From assembly GCF_030440515.1 (NCBI RefSeq), contig NZ_CP076543.1, forward strand, positions 1,054,001 to 1,118,000: a stretch of 64,000 nt of DNA. Reading direction: 5' to 3'. Each line of letters opens with the position of its first letter. Position 1 is the stretch's first letter. A program made the position numbers and the translations under genes. The stretch comes from Streptomyces xanthophaeus (GTDB lineage: Bacteria > Actinomycetota > Actinomycetes > Streptomycetales > Streptomycetaceae). The notes under the pieces were generated by a model that had not been told where the DNA came from, did no database searches, and saw nothing but the letters and a program-made list of their open reading frames with translations. Shown one piece after another: positions 26,428-37,124 of the stretch.

Positions 26428-27381
26428 GTGACGGTACTGGTGAACGTGATCGTCACCCTGGGCATGCTCTACGTCGTCCCGGCCGGCCTGCGGCTCATCG
26501 ACCCGGTCCGGCTCCTGCGCACGGCCCGCCTCTGGCCGGTCGCGGCCGCACCCGGAGCCCTGTGCCTGTGGCTGCCGCGCGGAATGGCCGCCACCGCGCT
26601 CGCCGTACTGTACGCGGCGGCCTGCCTGGCGCTCGCCGCCCGGGCCCCGCTCCTGCTGCTGCGTGCCCGCTCCCTGACCCCGCCCGCGGTCGCCGTCGCC
26701 ACCGCGCTGATCTCGCCGTCGATCGCCGCCACCGCGCTGGTCGCCGAGCGCGCCGGCTACCGGCTCTTCGGCTTCGGCCTCGACATCCTGGCGCTGACCG
26801 TGCCCCACTTCCACTTCGCCGGCTTCACCGCCGCCCTGGTCGCCGGGCTGGTGTGCCGCACCGTGGGGGGCCGCGCCGGGACCGGCGGCCTCGCCCGCTG
26901 GGCGGCGTACAGCGTCCCGGCGGGCACCCTCCTCGTCCTCCTCGGCTACTTCGTCGACGACTGGGCCGAGCTGCTGGGCGCGGTGGTCCTGACCGGCGGG
27001 ATGTGGGCCGTGGCCCTGCTCACCTGGCGGGAGATCCGGCCCGGCGGCGCGGACCGCACCACACGGACCCTGCTCGCCACCTCGGCGGCCGTGCTCGTGG
27101 CCACCATGCTGCTCGCCCTGTGGTGGGCGGCCGGCGAGGCCACCGGGATCGTCCACCCCACCCTGACCTGGATGGCCGCCACCCACGGCCTCGGCAACGC
27201 CCTCGGGTTCGCCCTGTGCTCGGTGCTCGCCTGGCGGCGGCTGGCAGCCGACGCCCGGCCCGCCGAATCGCACACCGCCGACGCGCGCGGCACCGACGCC
27301 CTGACCTCCGACGCCCGCACCGCCGACCGCCCGGACCACCGACCACGCACCACCACCGACCGAGTGGAGATCTCGCCATGA
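26428..27381 (+). CDS. YndJ-family integral membrane protein
   Basis: 317 residues from GTG 26428 behind a G-rich ribosome site. Eight or nine membrane helices cover most of the protein. The sequence LDILALTVPHFHFAGFTAAL, with its HFHFAG motif, is the signature of the YndJ family, known from Bacillus but of unknown function. The C-terminal 40 residues are a soluble, Thr/Asp/Ala-rich tail. It is the first gene of a three-gene unit and its stop overlaps the next start by 4 bases (ATGA). Confidence 0.88.
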   Translation: MTVLVNVIVTLGMLYVVPAGLRLIDPVRLLRTARLWPVAAAPGALCLWLPRGMAATALAVLYAAACLALAARAPLLLLRARSLTPPAVAVATALISPSIAATALVAERAGYRLFGFGLDILALTVPHFHFAGFTAALVAGLVCRTVGGRAGTGGLARWAAYSVPAGTLLVLLGYFVDDWAELLGAVVLTGGMWAVALLTWREIRPGGADRTTRTLLATSAAVLVATMLLALWWAAGEATGIVHPTLTWMAATHGLGNALGFALCSVLAWRRLAADARPAESHTADARGTDALTSDARTADRPDHRPRTTTDRVEISP

Positions 27382-27911
27382 CCCGCCTCATCAGCGCCGG
27401 CCGGGACACCGTCAACTACCCCGACCGGGGCGCGACGGCCCACCGGCCGCTGCCCGCCGGATACAACCACCTGTGCCACCGCACCCGCCTCGGACAGGGC
27501 CGGGCCGTCTTCGAGGCCGCCGGAACCGCGGTCACCACCTTCCACGCCCACCGGACCTCGGGCATGCGCGTGCGGGCCGATGACGGCGCGGTCCGGCCCG
27601 GCAGCCGGGCGATCGTCGGGATCGGCCTCGGGCCGCTGCGGATCGACGCTCCGTGCGAGGTGATCTGGACCGCGTACGAGCCCGCCCGCATCGGTTTCGC
27701 CTACGGAACCCTGGCCGGGCACCCCGAGTGCGGGGAGGAGTCCTTCATCGTGGACATGGACCCGGACGGCACGGTGTGGTTCACGGTCACCGCCTTCAGC
27801 CGCCCGAACACCTGGTACACCCGCCTGGCCGGCCCGGTGGTCCCCTTCCTCCAGCTGTCCTACGCCCGCCTGCTCGGGCACCACCTGCGCAAGCTGGCCG
27901 CCACCGGCTGA
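27378..27911 (+). CDS. DUF1990 family protein
   Basis: 177 residues. The pattern LGQGRAVFEAAGTAVTTFHA, then GLGPLRIDAPCEVIWTAYEP, and GTLAGHPECGEESFIVDMDP is typical of DUF1990, a START/AOC-like fold family of about 170 residues. It is translationally coupled to yndJ (ATGA overlap at 27378-27381). DUF1990 and YndJ are commonly linked in Gram-positive genomes, which suggests a shared membrane- or lipid-related role. No catalytic residues can be assigned. Confidence 0.88.
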   Translation: MTRLISAGRDTVNYPDRGATAHRPLPAGYNHLCHRTRLGQGRAVFEAAGTAVTTFHAHRTSGMRVRADDGAVRPGSRAIVGIGLGPLRIDAPCEVIWTAYEPARIGFAYGTLAGHPECGEESFIVDMDPDGTVWFTVTAFSRPNTWYTRLAGPVVPFLQLSYARLLGHHLRKLAATG

Positions 27912-27931
27912 CCGGTCCGATACTGGAGGCG

Positions 27932-29371
27932 ATGGACTGGTTCACGGCGCCCGGATACTGGCTCGCCCGGCTGGTCTTCCAGCGGGCCCTGGCCGGGGTC
28001 TACCTCGTCGCCTTCCTCGGGGCCGCCCTGCAGTTCCGGGCCCTGATCGGAGCGCACGGCATGACGCCCGTACCGCGCTACGTACGGTACGTGCCCTTCC
28101 GGCGCGCCCCGAGCCTCTTCCAACTGCGCTACTCCGACCGGCTCTTCGCGGGCTGCGCCTGGGGCGGCGCGGCGCTGGCCGCTGCGCTGGCCGCCGGGGC
28201 CGGGGACGAGGTGCCGCTGGGCGCAGCCATGGCGATGTGGGCCGTGCTGTGGCTGCTGTACCTCTCGATCGTGAACGTGGGGCAGACCTGGTACTCCTTC
28301 GGCTGGGAGTCGCTGCTGCTGGAGGTGGGCTTCCTCGCCGTGTTCCTCGGCAACGCGCGGGCCGGTCCGCCCGTACTGGTGCTGTGGCTGCTGCGCTGGG
28401 TGCTCTTCCGCGTGGAATTCGGGGCCGGGCTGATCAAGATCCGCGGGGACCCCTGCTGGCGCAAGCTGACCTGCCTGTACTTCCACCACGAGACGCAGCC
28501 GATGGCCGGGCCGCTGAGCTGGTTCTTCCACCATCTGCCGAAACCGCTGCACCGGGTGGAGTGCGCGGCCAACCACGTGACCCAACTGATCGTCCCGGTG
28601 CTGCTGTTCACCCCGCAGCCGGTGGCCTCGTACGCCGCCGGGATCGTGATCGCGACGCAGCTGTGGCTGGTGCTCTCGGGGAATTTCGCCTGGCTGAACT
28701 GGCTGACGATCACCCTGGCCGTCTCGGCCGTGGACTTCACCGGGCTCGCGGGCGCTCCCCCGGCGGCCGCCTCGCGCACGGGTCCCGTGTGGTTCGTGGT
28801 CCTGGTGTGCGCGGTGACCCTACTCGTCCTGTTCCTCAGCCGGCACCCGGTGCTCAACATGGTCTCGCGCCGCCAGGTGATGAACCGCTCCTTCGACGCC
28901 CTGCACCTGGTCAACACCTACGGGGCCTTCGGCTCGGTCGGCCGGGTCCGCATGGAGGTGGCCGTGGAGGGCACCGCGGACCGGGTGCCGCGCGCGGACG
29001 GGGACTGGCGCGAGTACGGCTTCAAGGGCAAGCCGGGTGAACCGCGCCGGGTTCCGCGCCAGTTCGCCCCGTACCACCTGCGGCTGGACTGGCTGATGTG
29101 GTTCGCCGCGATCTCCCCCGACTACGCGCGGGACTGGTTCGGGCCGTTCGTGGAGCGGCTGCTGGCGGGCGACCGGGACACGCTGCGGCTGCTGCGCGAC
29201 AACCCGTTCCCGGACGCCCCGCCCGTCCATGTCCGCGCCCTGCTGTACCGCTACCGGTTCACCACCTGGCGGGAGCTGCGCGAGACGGGGGCCTGGTGGC
29301 ACCGCACGCTCGTGCGCGAGTACCTCCCGCCGACCCGCCTCGCGGACGCGCGCCGCTCAGAGCCCGAGTAG
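27932..29371 (+). CDS. lipase maturation factor family membrane protein
   Basis: 479 residues; ATG 27932 with TGGAGG upstream, 20 bp after the DUF1990 stop. The membrane domain reads RALAGVYLVAFLGAALQF, then WLLYLSIVNVGQTWYSFGWE followed by SLLLEVGFLAVF, VEFGAGLIKIRGDPCW and LYFHHETQPMAGPLSWFFHH. This is diagnostic for the LMF1/LMF2 (PF06762) family. The C-terminal domain (FAPYHLRLDWLMWFAAIS) is the conserved soluble part. The vertebrate LMF1 helps lipases fold in the ER; bacterial members are uncharacterised. As third gene of the operon it supports an envelope or lipid theme. Confidence 0.92.
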   Translation: MDWFTAPGYWLARLVFQRALAGVYLVAFLGAALQFRALIGAHGMTPVPRYVRYVPFRRAPSLFQLRYSDRLFAGCAWGGAALAAALAAGAGDEVPLGAAMAMWAVLWLLYLSIVNVGQTWYSFGWESLLLEVGFLAVFLGNARAGPPVLVLWLLRWVLFRVEFGAGLIKIRGDPCWRKLTCLYFHHETQPMAGPLSWFFHHLPKPLHRVECAANHVTQLIVPVLLFTPQPVASYAAGIVIATQLWLVLSGNFAWLNWLTITLAVSAVDFTGLAGAPPAAASRTGPVWFVVLVCAVTLLVLFLSRHPVLNMVSRRQVMNRSFDALHLVNTYGAFGSVGRVRMEVAVEGTADRVPRADGDWREYGFKGKPGEPRRVPRQFAPYHLRLDWLMWFAAISPDYARDWFGPFVERLLAGDRDTLRLLRDNPFPDAPPVHVRALLYRYRFTTWRELRETGAWWHRTLVREYLPPTRLADARRSEPE

Positions 29372-30340
29372 CCCGGCCTCCCGCTCCGCGGAGATGCCCT
29401 TGGCCGGCACGTCGGGGCGCAGTGGGGCGGCTCCGCCGAGCGTGCGCAGCCAGGCCCAGGTGTCGGCCACGGTCTCCTCGACCGGCCGGCAGGTCAGGCC
29501 GGCCGCCAGCGCCTTGGAGACGTCCCCGCGGTGCATGTGGTCGTAGGCCTCGCCCTCGGGGACCCAGACCGGGAGTTCGGTCCAGGGCGCCACGCCCGCC
29601 TCCAGGAGCCGGTCCGGGTCGGTCCAGCGCAGTTCGGCGCGGCCCCCGGTGGTGGCCGCGCAGGCGTCGAGGAGCCCGCCCATCGTGGCGTGTCCGGACG
29701 GGCAGACCAGGTTGTACGCACCCCCGCGCCCCGCCTCGGCGGCGTCCAGGGTCCAGTGCGCGAGGTCGCGTACGTCGATGTACTGGATCGGGAGCTCCCG
29801 CGGTCCCGGGGCGAGCACCGGGCCGCCGCGGGCGGTGCGATTCAGCCACCACGGCAGCCGGCCGACGTTCTCGTACGGGCCGAGGATCAGCCCGGCGCGC
29901 ACCAGCAGGGCGCGGTCCTCGAAGGCGTCCAGGGCGGCGAGTTCGCCGCCCCGCTTGTCCTCGGCGTAGGCGGTCGGCCCGGCGTCCGGCGAGGCCCCGA
30001 CCAGGGGGCCGTCCTCGGCGAGGCCGGCCGGGGCGGGGTACTCGTACACCGAGCGGGTGGAGATGTACGCGTACCGCCCGGCCCGGTCGCGCAGCAGGCG
30101 GGCGCTGTCGCGTACCGCCGTCGGGGCGCCGCCCCAGGTGTCGACGACCAGGTCCCACTCGCCGGAAGCGAGGGCGGCCAGACCCCCGGGGGCGGTACGG
30201 TCCCCGTGGAGGGCGGAGGTGCCCGGCGGGGGTGTGTGGTGTCCGCGGTGGAAGACGCTCACCTCCCAGCCCCGGGTCAGGGCGTCCTCGGTGATCGCGC
30301 GCCCGACGAATTCGGTACCACCCAGCATCAGCAGCTTCAT
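29357..30340 (-). CDS. NAD-dependent epimerase/dehydratase-like reductase
   Basis: 327 residues. An N-terminal Rossmann motif (MKLLMLGGTEFVGRAITEDA) is followed by the extended-SDR core (YAYISTRSVYEYPAP, IQYIDVRDLAHWTL). It belongs to the atypical SDR group that includes CSP41-like and isoflavone-reductase-like proteins, where activity is often unproven. The active-site Tyr-Lys pair is not cleanly recognisable, so it may bind NAD(P) without classical epimerase chemistry. It is convergent with the LMF gene, with a 15-base overlap of the 3' ends. ATG 30340 was chosen by the Rossmann start. Confidence 0.88.
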   Translation of the reverse strand: MKLLMLGGTEFVGRAITEDALTRGWEVSVFHRGHHTPPPGTSALHGDRTAPGGLAALASGEWDLVVDTWGGAPTAVRDSARLLRDRAGRYAYISTRSVYEYPAPAGLAEDGPLVGASPDAGPTAYAEDKRGGELAALDAFEDRALLVRAGLILGPYENVGRLPWWLNRTARGGPVLAPGPRELPIQYIDVRDLAHWTLDAAEAGRGGAYNLVCPSGHATMGGLLDACAATTGGRAELRWTDPDRLLEAGVAPWTELPVWVPEGEAYDHMHRGDVSKALAAGLTCRPVEETVADTWAWLRTLGGAAPLRPDVPAKGISAEREAGLLGL

Positions 30341-30558
30341 GCCCGCCAGCCTGCCGGGGCGGGCGGGGCGGCGGAAGCGGTGATCGCCGTCGGCGAAGAC
30401 GCTCACGGCGTAGCCGGGTCGGGAACTCCGCCGGGACCGGGCGGGGAGCGCGGGCGGTAGCCGCGGGCGGGGAGCCGCGGGCGGGTCGGAACCGCTTCGG
30501 GCAGGGCAGCGCCCCCGGTGCGCGTGGGCACGGGGGGCGCTTGGCACCGCTGTGCGGA

Positions 30559-30732
30559 CTAGTCGATACCGGGCAGGATGTGCGCTTCCGCCAGGTCGTC
30601 CTCGTACCCGGCCAGCCGGATCGGGGCGGATCGGGCCCAGACCTCAAGGCTTCCGAGTTCGTCGGTCCGGGGCTTCGCCCGCGTTCCCGTCCGCTCCATC
30701 ACCGTCGGTTCGGGCTTTGTCTTCTCAGTCAC
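30559..30732 (-). CDS. 57-residue small protein with strong ribosome site
   Basis: GTG at 30732 is preceded by AAGGAG seven bases upstream, one of the best ribosome sites in the window, so I regard this small frame as a real gene. The product is charged and soluble: a Lys/Thr/Glu-rich first half, then ELGSLEVWARSAPIRLAGYE and DDLAEAHILPGID. I do not recognise a family. The compact, leader-plus-tail appearance would fit a RiPP precursor or a small regulatory peptide, but no modifying enzyme is adjacent except possibly the SDR at 31588-33087. It stands alone, with a 16-bp inverted repeat 140 bp upstream. Confidence 0.65.
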   Translation of the reverse strand: MTEKTKPEPTVMERTGTRAKPRTDELGSLEVWARSAPIRLAGYEDDLAEAHILPGID

Positions 30733-30869
30733 CGCGCACTCCTTCGTGTCGCGTAACCCGGTAAGCGGACCGCGCGCCGGGCAAGGGATGAAAGGTTTCC
30801 GGACGCGGTGGCGCCTTAGTGGAGCGCGGCCCGGATGGGGGCCGTCTTGATGCCCCAGAGTACACATAT

Positions 30870-30885
30870 GAGCGGACCTCCGCTC
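30870..30885. promoter_or_regulatory. inverted repeat upstream of the 57-aa gene
   Basis: GAGCGGA-CC-TCCGCTC is a perfect 7-bp inverted repeat with a 2-bp spacer in an otherwise non-coding, relatively A+T-rich stretch (30850-30950). It is a candidate operator or part of a divergent promoter region. Confidence 0.3.
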
Positions 30886-31013
30886 GATAGGAAGGCAAAA
30901 TCCGCTGCGCCCTCTTACTTTCGCTCCTAGTTCAGCAAGTCGTGGGTCTGCGGGTACGTGACGGGTGATCTGCTCGATCCCGGACGCGCGGGGTGTGACG
31001 GAGGGGGTCGGCG

Positions 31014-31559
31014 GTGGCGGGGTCCGAAGTGCCCGAGGCTCAAGTCCCTTACGTCACAAGCGTGCTGGAGCTGATGGAGCTGTTGCGCGCCGACCCTGAC
31101 GACCGGGCCCTGCGGACCGCGGCCCTGCTGCGCCGCTCGCACCCCTTCGACAAAGAACTGCAGATCGCGGGCCTGGTGCACCGACTCGGCCATTTGCTCC
31201 GTCTGAGTGACGGAACGGTTACCGTCGGAGTGGCGGCGGAGTCGATCCGCCCTCTCCTGGGTGAGCGGGTGGCCCGGCTGGTACGGCTGCAGTCGCCGCA
31301 GAGGGCGGCCGGCGCGGACGGCCGACACCGCGAAGGCGACCGCGACCGTGACGACGACACCGAGGCCGAGGCGGTCGCCACCCTGTGCCAGGCCCGGGAC
31401 TCCGCGGCCGCGGCCGGCCTGGACGCGGGCGTGCTGGAGGACTGGCAGCCGCTGCTGGAGCTGGTCTCGGCCGGGTCCTGCCGGGTCGGGTCCCCCGGGA
31501 ACGCACTCGACCCCCTCGGTGCGCCGAGGGGGTCGAGCGGGTCGAGCAGGGCCTGGTAG
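31014..31559 (+). CDS. HD-domain-like protein, probably degenerate
   Basis: 181 residues from GTG 31014, with only a weak ribosome site. The segment VLELMELLRADPDDRALRTA, then SHPFDKELQIAGLVHRLGHL, resembles the start of HD-type phosphohydrolases, but the paired HD dipeptide reads HR and the second half lacks the usual helices. It may be a non-catalytic relative or a truncated gene. The frame runs through a perfect 14-bp terminator hairpin (31506-31537) before stopping, so the original stop was perhaps further upstream. Confidence in function is low. Confidence 0.6.
   Translation: MAGSEVPEAQVPYVTSVLELMELLRADPDDRALRTAALLRRSHPFDKELQIAGLVHRLGHLLRLSDGTVTVGVAAESIRPLLGERVARLVRLQSPQRAAGADGRHREGDRDRDDDTEAEAVATLCQARDSAAAAGLDAGVLEDWQPLLELVSAGSCRVGSPGNALDPLGAPRGSSGSSRAW
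31506..31537. terminator. hairpin terminator
   Basis: Arms CTCGACCCCCTCGG (31506-31519) and CCGAGGGGGTCGAG (31524-31537) are perfectly complementary with a 4-base loop. It lies between the HD-like frame and the convergent SDR gene, overlapping the last codons of the former. Confidence 0.75.
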
Positions 31560-31587
31560 GACGGGGACCGGGGTCCTGGGTCCGGGG

Positions 31588-33087
31588 TTACCAGTTCGCC
31601 GGGGCGTAGTCCTTGAGGAAGACGCCGAACAGGTCCTCGCCGGCCTCGCCGCGGACGATCGGGTCGTAGACCCGGGCCGCACCGTCGACCAGGTCGAGCG
31701 GGGCGTGGAAGCCCTCCTCGGCCAGGCGCAGCTTGTCGAAGTGGGGGCGCTCGTCGGTGATCCAGCCGGTGTCGACCGAGGTCATCAGGATGCGGTCGCT
31801 CTGGAACATCTCCTGGCCGCTGGTCCGCGTCACCATGTTCATCGCGGCCTTGGCGGCGTTGGTGTTCGGGTGCCCCGCACCCTTGTAGCCGCGGCTGAAG
31901 ACGCCCTCCATCGCCGAGACGTTGACGACGTACGCCCGCCCGCCCGCAGCCTGCCGGGCGGCCTCCGCCATGGCCGGCCGCAGGGCGCTGATCAGGATGA
32001 ACGGCGACGTGTAGTTGCACAGCTGGGTTTCGAGCAGCTCCACCGGGGAGATCTGGTCGATGGTCTGGACCCAGGTGTTGCTCTCGACGACGTCGGGCAG
32101 CAGGCCGCCCGCGTCGATGGCGGTGCCGGCGAGGTGCCGCTCCAGGCTGGCGTTGCCGGCGACCAGGGCGAGGTCGGCGACCTTCTGCGCCTCCAGCCCG
32201 CTCACTCCGACGGGCAGTGCCGCCAGGCCGTCGACCGCGCCGGAGTTGAAGGCGCCGATGACATGGTGGGCGGGGAGCTCACCGGCGGGCAGCGGGGCGG
32301 TCTCCCCCTCGACCAGTGCCGCGTAGGCGCTGGGCAGGCGGCGCACGGTCTGCGTCGCGTTGTTGATCAGGATGTCGAGCGGGCCGGCCGCGGCGACCTG
32401 ATCGGCGAGGGCCACGGCCTGGGCCGGGTCGCGCAGGTCGATGCCGACGACCTCCAGGCGGTGCATCCAGTCCGCGGAGTCCTCCATCGCCTTGAAGCGG
32501 CGGATGGCGTCCTTGGGGAAGCGCGTGGTGATCGTGGTGTGGGCGCCGTCGCGCAGCAGCCGCAGCGCGATGTACATGCCGATCTTGGCCCGGCCGCCGG
32601 TGAGCAGCGCGCGCTTGCCGTTCAGGTCGGCGCGGGCCTCGCGCCTGGTCCGGTTCTCGACGGCGCACGTCGGGCAGAGCTGGTGGTAGAAGTAGTCGAC
32701 CTCGACGTACCGCGTCTTGCAGATGTAGCAGGAGCGCGGGCGCTGGAGTATCCCGGCGATCCGGCCGGCCTCCGTGACCGAGGAGGGCAGGATGCCCTCG
32801 GTCTCGTCGTCGATGCGCTCGGCGGAGCCGGTGGCGGTGGCCTCGGTGACGGCCTTGTCGTTGGCGGTCTTGGCGGCGCGGCGCTCCTGGCGGCGGCGCT
32901 GCTTGACCGTCCGGTAGAGACCGGCGGTGGCGCGGCGTACGGTGATCGCGTCGGGGTGGTCGACGTCGAGCTTGTCCAGCTCGTCGAGCACGCTGAGGCA
33001 GAGGGCCAGCCGGTCGGGGTCGATACCGGGCCCGTAGGAGTGCCCGTCGTCGTGGCCGTAGTCCTGGATGTCTTCGGTCACCGTCAT
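31588..33087 (-). CDS. large SDR-family oxidoreductase with N-terminal zinc-ribbon segment
   Basis: 499 residues (ATG 33087; ATG 33120 possible). Residues 1-140 are a charged helical extension ending in a four-cysteine motif (CYICKTRYVEVDYFYHQLCP, then TCAVENR) that should bind zinc. The SDR domain follows: RALLTGGRAKIGMYIALRLL binds NAD(P), and LDILINNATQTVRRLP and VVNVSAMEGVFSRG give the Asn and Ser. In the usual YxxxK motif the Lys is present (HPNTNAAKAAMN) but the Tyr is absent, so chemistry may be altered. This long form is conserved in streptomycetes to my knowledge; the substrate is unknown. Confidence 0.88.
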   Translation of the reverse strand: MTVTEDIQDYGHDDGHSYGPGIDPDRLALCLSVLDELDKLDVDHPDAITVRRATAGLYRTVKQRRRQERRAAKTANDKAVTEATATGSAERIDDETEGILPSSVTEAGRIAGILQRPRSCYICKTRYVEVDYFYHQLCPTCAVENRTRREARADLNGKRALLTGGRAKIGMYIALRLLRDGAHTTITTRFPKDAIRRFKAMEDSADWMHRLEVVGIDLRDPAQAVALADQVAAAGPLDILINNATQTVRRLPSAYAALVEGETAPLPAGELPAHHVIGAFNSGAVDGLAALPVGVSGLEAQKVADLALVAGNASLERHLAGTAIDAGGLLPDVVESNTWVQTIDQISPVELLETQLCNYTSPFILISALRPAMAEAARQAAGGRAYVVNVSAMEGVFSRGYKGAGHPNTNAAKAAMNMVTRTSGQEMFQSDRILMTSVDTGWITDERPHFDKLRLAEEGFHAPLDLVDGAARVYDPIVRGEAGEDLFGVFLKDYAPANW

Positions 33088-33378
33088 TGCCGCTGCCGTT
33101 CCTTGATCACTCGTCCGCATCCGCCTGCTGCGGAAGTCCTCAAAAGGGAAACTGTACGGATCCCACACGCCCGGAGCCAAACCCGCTCCCGCGGCTCTCA
33201 CACACCGGGAGCGGAGCGTCACCGTACGGGGCGAAACGGTGACGCCGAGGCACCGTCGGGGGTCGCTTTCCGCTGCTGGAAGGGCCACACTGCGTACTCC
33301 CGTACTACGTCGGGAGTATGACCGATCACCACCTGTGGACTGAGGAATAGCGCAGGTGGGTCGGGCATTGTGGACCTT

Positions 33379-35511
<2,133 letters not shown>

Positions 35512-35671
35512 TTAACGTCGCGATCACAGCGTGACAAGGGGCGCAACGGGGCGCATGCCAAAGGAGGTTGGCTGTATATCGGTGATTAAAAGATCCACTG
35601 GGGTCCGCGTCGGGGTACTTTCGGTGTTGCCCGCCCACCGAAAGCACACCGAAGCAAGCAGGAGCGCACCG

Positions 35672-37117
35672 ATGAGCACCAGCACGGCCCAGATCGGCGT
35701 CACCGGACTCGCTGTCATGGGCAGCAACCTCGCCCGCAATTTCGCCCGCAACGGATTCACCGTGGCCGTCCACAACCGCACGGCCGCCAAGACCACGGCG
35801 CTGGTCGAGGAGTTCGGGCACGAGGGCGCCTTCGTGGCGGCAGGGTCGGCGAAGGAGTTCGTCGACGCGCTGGAGCGCCCCCGACGCATCGTCATCATGG
35901 TGAAGGCCGGGGAGCCGACCGATGCCGTGATCCGCGAGTTCGCCCCGCTCCTGGAGGAGGGCGACGTCATCATCGACGGAGGCAACGCGCACTTCGAGGA
36001 CACCCGGCGCCGCGAGCGGGAACTGCGGGAGCAGGGACTCCACTTCGTGGGTGTGGGCATCTCCGGCGGCGAGGAGGGCGCGCTGCTGGGCCCGAGCATC
36101 ATGCCGGGCGGCTCGACCACGTCCTACGCCTCCCTCGGACCGTTGCTGGAGAAGATCTCCGCGAAGGCCGCCGACGGCACGCCGTGCACCTCCCACGTGG
36201 GGCCCGACGGCGCCGGACACTTCGTCAAGATGGTGCACAACGGCATCGAGTACGCCGACATGCAGCTCATCGCCGAGGCCTACCACCTGCTGCGCGAGGT
36301 GGCGGGCTACTCCCCCGCGAAGATCGCGGAGACCTTCCGGGCGTGGAACCGGGGGCGCCTGGACTCGTACCTGATCGAGATCACGGCGGAGGTGCTCGCG
36401 CACACGGACGCCGCGACCGGGCGGGCGTTCGTCGACGTCGTGGCCGACGCCGCCGAGCAGAAGGGCACCGGCCGCTGGACCGTGCAGATCGCCCTCGACC
36501 TCGGGGTGCCGGTGTCGGGGATCGCCGAGGCGGTCTTCGCCCGCGCGGTCTCCGGCCACGCGGACCTGCGGACGGCCGCGCGCGGGCTCGCGGGCCCGAC
36601 GGCTGCCGCGCTCGCACCGGAGGCGGCGGAGGCCTTCGCCGCCGAGGTGGAGCAGGCGCTGTACGCGTCGAAGATCGTCTCGTACACCCAGGGCTTCCAC
36701 CAGATCCGGGCCGGCAGCGAGGAGTACGGCTGGAACGTGGACCTGGGCGCCGTGGCCTCGCTGTGGCGAGGCGGCTGCATCATCCGGGCCGCGTTCCTGG
36801 ACCGGATCCGGGCGGCGTACGCCGCACAGCCGGAGCTGCCGAGCCTGCTGGCGGACGCGCACTTCGCCGAGGAGATCGCGGCCGCCCAGGACGGCTGGCG
36901 GTCCGTCCTGGTGGCGGCGGTGCGCCAGGGCATCCCGGTTCCCGCCTTCTCGGCCTCACTCGCCTACTACGACGCGCTGCGCGCGGAGCGGCTGCCCGCG
37001 GCCCTCACCCAGGGGCAGCGTGACTTCTTCGGGGCGCACACCTACCGGCGGACCGACCGCGAGGGCTCGTTCCACACCCTCTGGAGCGGCGACCGCTCCG
37101 AGGTCCGCACGTCGTAG
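35672..37117 (+). CDS. gnd: 6-phosphogluconate dehydrogenase, decarboxylating (NADP+)
   Basis: 481 residues, the usual length of the long-type enzyme. GVTGLAVMGSNLARNFARNG binds NADP; IVIMVKAGEPTDAVI, IIDGGNAHFEDTRRRERELR and GVGISGGEEGALLGPSIMPG are the substrate motifs; HFVKMVHNGIEYADMQLIAE holds the catalytic Lys and Asn. It converts 6-phosphogluconate to ribulose-5-phosphate in the oxidative pentose phosphate pathway, producing NADPH. ATG 35672 has AGGAG upstream. It is convergent with the racemase gene 8 bp downstream. Confidence 0.97.
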   Translation: MSTSTAQIGVTGLAVMGSNLARNFARNGFTVAVHNRTAAKTTALVEEFGHEGAFVAAGSAKEFVDALERPRRIVIMVKAGEPTDAVIREFAPLLEEGDVIIDGGNAHFEDTRRRERELREQGLHFVGVGISGGEEGALLGPSIMPGGSTTSYASLGPLLEKISAKAADGTPCTSHVGPDGAGHFVKMVHNGIEYADMQLIAEAYHLLREVAGYSPAKIAETFRAWNRGRLDSYLIEITAEVLAHTDAATGRAFVDVVADAAEQKGTGRWTVQIALDLGVPVSGIAEAVFARAVSGHADLRTAARGLAGPTAAALAPEAAEAFAAEVEQALYASKIVSYTQGFHQIRAGSEEYGWNVDLGAVASLWRGGCIIRAAFLDRIRAAYAAQPELPSLLADAHFAEEIAAAQDGWRSVLVAAVRQGIPVPAFSASLAYYDALRAERLPAALTQGQRDFFGAHTYRRTDREGSFHTLWSGDRSEVRTS

Positions 37118-37124
37118 GCCGCTC

